Assembly: GCA_017547345.1 (NCBI GenBank)
Contig: JAFYPY010000169.1
Span: 1-17,172 of the forward strand
From: Bacillota bacterium
GTDB lineage: Bacteria > Bacillota_A > Clostridia > Peptostreptococcales > Anaerovoracaceae
Length of the DNA: 17,172 nucleotides
Direction of reading: 5' to 3'
The notes under the pieces are model-generated. The model made no database searches. It was not told the DNA's origin and saw nothing but the letters and a program-made list of their open reading frames with translations. Positions 13,472 through 17,172 of the stretch are shown in pieces. Every line of letters starts with the position of its first letter. Positions within the stretch are counted from its first letter, which is position 1. The position numbers and the translations under genes are program-made.

Positions 13472-15265
13472 TTATTGATTAAATACTTCGTTGTGAAGAT
13501 ACTGCTGTTTTCTCCTCGCAAGCTCTTTATTATAGATTTCATCTCCGCCTTTATGAAGTTCTCTGATATAAGCATGGTGATTTCCTTTGATGTTCTTATC
13601 AGTTTCACTTAAAATCAATAACGCAATGTTTGAACACTGGTCTGCGATTCGTTCAAAATTGTTTAATAGTTCTACAAAGGCCAATCCATTGGCAATAGTG
13701 CAATTACCTTGTTTTAGACGCTCAATGTGTCTATTCTTTAGCACAATTACCATTTCATCTATTACCTCTTCAAGAGGTTCAACAGTTCTAGCTAACCCAC
13801 TATCCATTGCTTTGAAAGCATCTATTGAAATCTGTGTGATTTCAAATACTGCATCCTTAACCAACTCTATTTCAGCTCTAGCAACTTCAGAAAAATCTGC
13901 CTTCCCTGAGTTGATTGTTCCAGCAACTTCCATAATGTTTGTCGCATGGTCGCCAACTCTTTCAAAGTTTGTTGACGTCTGCATTAGAGTGTTAATTCTT
14001 TGATTATCATGGTCAGTCTCAACATATCTTGATAATTCCAATAGATAATTATCCATATTGTCGGTAAACATATCGATGTTATCTTCATTATCGTTTATAA
14101 CAGAAATTCTGCTTTCATCATATGTATTGATTAACTTATAGCCTCTTTTTAGATTTCTTAAAGCAATTTCTCCCATATGTGCAATTGCATTTCCTGCTTC
14201 CGCAAGTGCAACCTGTGGTACTTCGTAAAGCTTTGTATCAGGGATAACTAGGTCTGCCTTATCTTCTGCTTCAATCTTTTCAGGTTTAACAATCGCTAAA
14301 GATAATTTTACCAATAACCCTGCAAATGGAATTAGAGCAATAGCTGTAACTAAATTGAATATTGTCTGGAAATTTGCAATTGTCCCACTATCAACTACGC
14401 TTGTCCATAGGTCAGGGAAATATCCCATATTCTTAATAACGGTCATCGCAAGCATAAATAGAATAGTACCGATTGTATTGAAAGCTATATGTACAACACC
14501 TGTTCTCTTGGCATCCTTTGAGGAACCAATAGAGCAAACAAGAGCTGTAGTTACGCAAGTGCCGAGATTAATACCCATAATAAGTGGATAAATTAAATTA
14601 AATGTCATTGCACCTGTTACAGAAAGAGCTTGAATCATACCAACCATAGCAGATGAACTCTGTACAATTACAGTCATTACTAAGCCTACCAGAATCGCCA
14701 AAATCGGTTGATCCCCGAACTTAGACATCAACTCGATGAATTCAGGAGATTCCTGTAATGGTTCTACAGCGGCAGTCATATTCATTAAGCCTATAAACAA
14801 TATACCAAACCCCATGAATATGGATCCCGATGTATTGCTATTTGGAAGTTTAATAAACATAATTAACAGAATACCAATAATTAAAGCAATTGGTGCTAAA
14901 GTAGAAGGCTTAAAAAACTCTAGAATCATACTTCCGCCTGAGTCTATATCCATAAGTCTTATTATTTGTGCCGTTACAGTAGTACCGATATTCGCACCCA
15001 TTACAATGCTAACTGCCTGTTTTAGGTTCAATATTCCAGCTGAAATCAAACCGACTGTTAAAACAATAGTAGCAGTCGAACTTTGAATCACAGCAGTTAC
15101 AAGCATTCCCGTAATAACACCAAATACAACATTTTTTGTTGCTTTACCAAGGATATTCTTTAATGCGCTACCTGACGCATTTTTTAGACCATCTCCCATT
15201 ACCTCCATACCATAGAGGAACATAGCTAAACCGCCTAGCAAACTGATAATTGAGAAAATATCCAT
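13472..15265 (-). CDS. Na+/phosphate symporter family protein with C-terminal PhoU-like domain
   Basis: This 597-residue protein belongs to the NptA/YjbB group. Residues 1-330 form the Na+/Pi-cotransporter domain, with the two inverted repeats visible as QSST (61-64) with GANIGT (90-95) and QSSS (202-205) with GINLGT (231-236). Residues about 345-565 are a helical PhoU-like domain (FERVGDHATNI and FERIADQCSNIA motifs). The family moves phosphate with sodium across the membrane. Bacterial members with PhoU domains may export or import depending on phosphate state. AAAGGAAT precedes the ATG. It lies 46 bases after miaB with no terminator between them, so it may be expressed from the gpsA-miaB transcript. 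A weak TTGACT-N18-TATTTT in the end of miaB could be a private promoter. It has a strong terminator. Confidence 0.93.
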   Translation of the reverse strand: MDIFSIISLLGGLAMFLYGMEVMGDGLKNASGSALKNILGKATKNVVFGVITGMLVTAVIQSSTATIVLTVGLISAGILNLKQAVSIVMGANIGTTVTAQIIRLMDIDSGGSMILEFFKPSTLAPIALIIGILLIMFIKLPNSNTSGSIFMGFGILFIGLMNMTAAVEPLQESPEFIELMSKFGDQPILAILVGLVMTVIVQSSSAMVGMIQALSVTGAMTFNLIYPLIMGINLGTCVTTALVCSIGSSKDAKRTGVVHIAFNTIGTILFMLAMTVIKNMGYFPDLWTSVVDSGTIANFQTIFNLVTAIALIPFAGLLVKLSLAIVKPEKIEAEDKADLVIPDTKLYEVPQVALAEAGNAIAHMGEIALRNLKRGYKLINTYDESRISVINDNEDNIDMFTDNMDNYLLELSRYVETDHDNQRINTLMQTSTNFERVGDHATNIMEVAGTINSGKADFSEVARAEIELVKDAVFEITQISIDAFKAMDSGLARTVEPLEEVIDEMVIVLKNRHIERLKQGNCTIANGLAFVELLNNFERIADQCSNIALLILSETDKNIKGNHHAYIRELHKGGDEIYNKELARRKQQYLHNEVFNQ

Positions 15266-15311
15266 CTTAATTCCTTTCTGTGTTTTGCACTTGCTATACT
15301 ATAAAATACGT

Positions 15312-16643
15312 TTATAAAGCTTCACCAGTCAAACTAAATGTGTTTGAGCCTGTGATTTTAACATTAACAATTTGACCTTCAAGGCCTGGGGCACCTGTAA
15401 AGTTTACAAGCTTAAAACCATCTGTTCTGCCCTCATAAGTTCCTTCCTTGCTTCTGCTTACACCATCTACAAGGACACTTTCTATTCTTCCAACATATTC
15501 AGCATTTTTTCTTGCTGAAATTTGATTGATAGCGTCAACTAGTCTGTTAAATCTCGCATGCTTATCATCTTCTGGAACCTGATCTTCTCTCTTGGCCGCA
15601 GGAGTACCCTCTCTTACTGAATAAAGGAAAGTAAAAGCAGAATCATACTCCACCTCATTTGCTAAAGACAAAGTTTCTTCGAACTCTTCTTCAGTTTCTC
15701 CTGGAAAACCAACGATTATATCCGTTGAAATAGTTATGTTTGGAACAGCATCTCTAAGCTTCTTAACCAAACCGAGATAATGTTCTCTAGTATATTTTCT
15801 GTTCATTTCCTTCAGAACCTTTGAAGACCCTGCTTGAACAGGTAAATGGACATATTTGCAAAGCTTATCGCAATTCTTGAAAGCTTCTATCAACTTGTCA
15901 GATAAGTCTTTAGGATGACTTGTCATGAATCTAATTCTTTCTAAGCCTTCAATATCTGCCAGCATATAAATCAAGTCAGTAAAATCTGCTTGACCTTTTT
16001 CTCCGCATCCCTTATATGAATTAACATTTTGTCCAAGAAGCGTAACTTCTTTTACTCCATCATTTACAAGACGAGTTACTTCTGCCACTATATCCTCAGG
16101 CTTACGGCTTCTTTCTCTGCCTCTAGTATAAGGTACTATACAGTAGCTACAAAAGTTATTGCACCCGTACATGATGTTTACAAAACTTTTATGCTTAAAC
16201 AATCTCTTCGCAGGAAGACCTTCAACAATTTCACCGCCATCCGGCCAAACTTCTCTAATTTTTTTCTTCTGTGAGTGAAGTTTATCAAGCAAGTTTGGTA
16301 ATTCATGTAAATTATGTGTTCCATAAACAACATCAATCCAAGGATACTTTTGCTTTATTGTGTCTACAATATGTTGCTGTTGCATCATACAACCGCATAC
16401 ACAAATCGTAAAATCTTCTTTTTCAGCTTCCTTACGTTTTTTAAGCGTACCTACTGTGCCAAAGAATCTTTTATCAGCATTTTCTCTAATGCTACATGTG
16501 TTAAAAATTACTATATTGGCTTCATCTCTGCTTTCAGCCTGCGCATAACCCTTTTCTATTAACATCCCTGCCATTATTTCAGAGTCATGTTCATTCATTT
16601 GACAGCCAAAAGTAGTAATATGGAAAGTCTTTTTACTAGTCAA
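15312..16643 (-). CDS. miaB: tRNA-2-methylthio-N6-dimethylallyladenosine synthase MiaB (TTG start)
   Basis: This 443-residue radical-SAM methylthiotransferase adds ms2 to i6A37 of tRNAs reading UNN codons. The N-terminal UPF0004 domain has the three cluster cysteines (C14 in FGCQMNEHD, C50 in NTCSIREN, C85 in CGCMMQQ). The radical-SAM motif is C161, C165, C168 (YGCNNFCSYCIVPYTRGRE), and a TRAM domain ends the protein (about 375-440). The start is TTG at 16643: GGAG lies 8 bases upstream, and the next in-frame ATG is inside the FGCQM motif, too late. A 5-codon ATG frame (16657-16640) contains that GGAG, and its TGA overlaps the TTG. The gene begins 25 bases after gpsA in the same direction, probably one operon. 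Confidence 0.97.
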   Translation of the reverse strand: MTSKKTFHITTFGCQMNEHDSEIMAGMLIEKGYAQAESRDEANIVIFNTCSIRENADKRFFGTVGTLKKRKEAEKEDFTICVCGCMMQQQHIVDTIKQKYPWIDVVYGTHNLHELPNLLDKLHSQKKKIREVWPDGGEIVEGLPAKRLFKHKSFVNIMYGCNNFCSYCIVPYTRGRERSRKPEDIVAEVTRLVNDGVKEVTLLGQNVNSYKGCGEKGQADFTDLIYMLADIEGLERIRFMTSHPKDLSDKLIEAFKNCDKLCKYVHLPVQAGSSKVLKEMNRKYTREHYLGLVKKLRDAVPNITISTDIIVGFPGETEEEFEETLSLANEVEYDSAFTFLYSVREGTPAAKREDQVPEDDKHARFNRLVDAINQISARKNAEYVGRIESVLVDGVSRSKEGTYEGRTDGFKLVNFTGAPGLEGQIVNVKITGSNTFSLTGEAL

Positions 16644-16668
16644 TTTTTATACTCCATTCTACTAAGTA

Positions 16669-17172
16669 TTAAATCTGCATTTCGTTTTTAGTCTTTCTGC
16701 CCATCAGGATTTCAACGGCCTCAATTGCATTGATTTTTCCTTCAATCATAAGACAAATACACTGAGTGATAGGCATTTCAATGTCGTATTTATCAGCTAG
16801 AGCTCCTGCCGCTTCCGCTGTAGAAAGCCCTTCAACAACCATTCCGATTTCATCTTTTGCTTGTTCAACAGTCTTACCTTTGCCGATCATAATACCGCAT
16901 CTTCTATTTCTTGAATGCATACTTGTACAAGTTACGATTAAGTCGCCAAGACCTGTTAAACCTGAAAAAGTTTCAGGCTTAGCTCCCATAGCAATGCCAA
17001 GACGAGACATTTCAGTAATTCCTCTTGTCATCATAGCTGCCTTCGCATTATCGCCAAACCCCATACCATCAGAAATACCTGCACCTAGTGCTATGATATT
17101 TTTTAGAGATCCTCCAAGTTCTACACCAGCAATATCATCGTTTGTATAGACTCTAAATCTTTCTGTATTAAA
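16669..17172 (-). CDS. gpsA: Glycerol-3-phosphate dehydrogenase [NAD(P)+], C-terminal part (cut by the window end)
   Basis: The open frame runs in from the window edge at 17172 and gives 167 residues, about half of a normal GpsA of roughly 330. The part seen is the C-terminal catalytic domain. It begins [13 protein letters not shown], followed by [19 protein letters not shown] with the catalytic Lys of the GGSLKN motif, then [25 protein letters not shown] and the RNRRCG loop. The enzyme reduces dihydroxyacetone phosphate to sn-glycerol-3-phosphate for membrane phospholipids in the cytoplasm. A Met at 17064 lies inside the domain and is not the start; the true start is outside this window. No terminator follows, and miaB begins 25 bases later. 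In many Clostridia gpsA lies near spoIVA, which fits the order here. Confidence 0.97.
   Translation of the reverse strand, partial: FNTERFRVYTNDDIAGVELGGSLKNIIALGAGISDGMGFGDNAKAAMMTRGITEMSRLGIAMGAKPETFSGLTGLGDLIVTCTSMHSRNRRCGIMIGKGKTVEQAKDEIGMVVEGLSTAEAAGALADKYDIEMPITQCICLMIEGKINAIEAVEILMGRKTKNEMQI

Noticed and set aside
13402..13612. Small open frames on both strands at the symporter 3' end
   Set aside because: They run through the symporter coding region and its terminator hairpin and have no ribosome binding site.

Overview
The window is AT-rich and reads as a chromosomal segment of a low-GC, Gram-positive, endospore-forming member of the Clostridia. The main evidence is spoIVA (found only in endospore formers and their close relatives), a HrcA/CIRCE-controlled clpB, a sortase-type cell-wall anchor, strong GGAGG ribosome binding sites, and a MurT/GatD-type pair, which belongs to Gram-positive peptidoglycan chemistry. 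The genus cannot be fixed from the sequence alone. Thirteen of the fifteen genes lie on the minus strand. The gene at the right edge (gpsA) is cut by the window end. No tRNA, rRNA, CRISPR array, insertion sequence or phage gene is visible, and no gene-free stretch exceeds about 175 bases.

Left part (1-3735), accessory and regulatory. A TipA-type MerR regulator (23-778) has a 19-bp-spacer promoter with a dyad operator and an apparent internal translation start that would release its drug-binding domain alone. Upstream is a stand-alone ABC/AAA-type ATPase (836-1681), transcribed divergently from a GntR/FCD regulator (1775-2437). The two promoters overlap, and a perfect 14-bp palindrome covers the GntR promoter. 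Next is a secreted, cell-wall-anchored protein with an Ig-like region and two Flg_new/InlB-B-type repeats (2524-3582).

Middle part (3755-8302), stress and envelope. clpB carries a perfect CIRCE box and is followed 24 bp later by mntP (Mn2+ exporter), apparently in one transcript. A site-2-protease-like M50 membrane protease is transcribed away from a small two-LysM protein that has no signal peptide.

Right part (8315-17172), envelope, sporulation and housekeeping. Reading along the minus strand the order is gpsA, miaB, a Na+/phosphate symporter with PhoU-like domain, spoIVA, an MFS exporter, a MurT-like Mur ligase and a GatD-like amidotransferase subunit. The last two overlap by one base (TAATG).

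The most unusual item is this MurT/GatD pair. Both reading frames are intact and the folds are recognisable, but the glutaminase nucleophile (Cys), the catalytic His, the glycine-rich glutamine-pocket loop and the partner Asp of MurT are all replaced. MurT's ATP loop and zinc ribbon are kept. It looks like a coupled ligase/pseudo-glutaminase pair that cannot do the known lipid II D-Glu amidation by the known glutamine-dependent mechanism.
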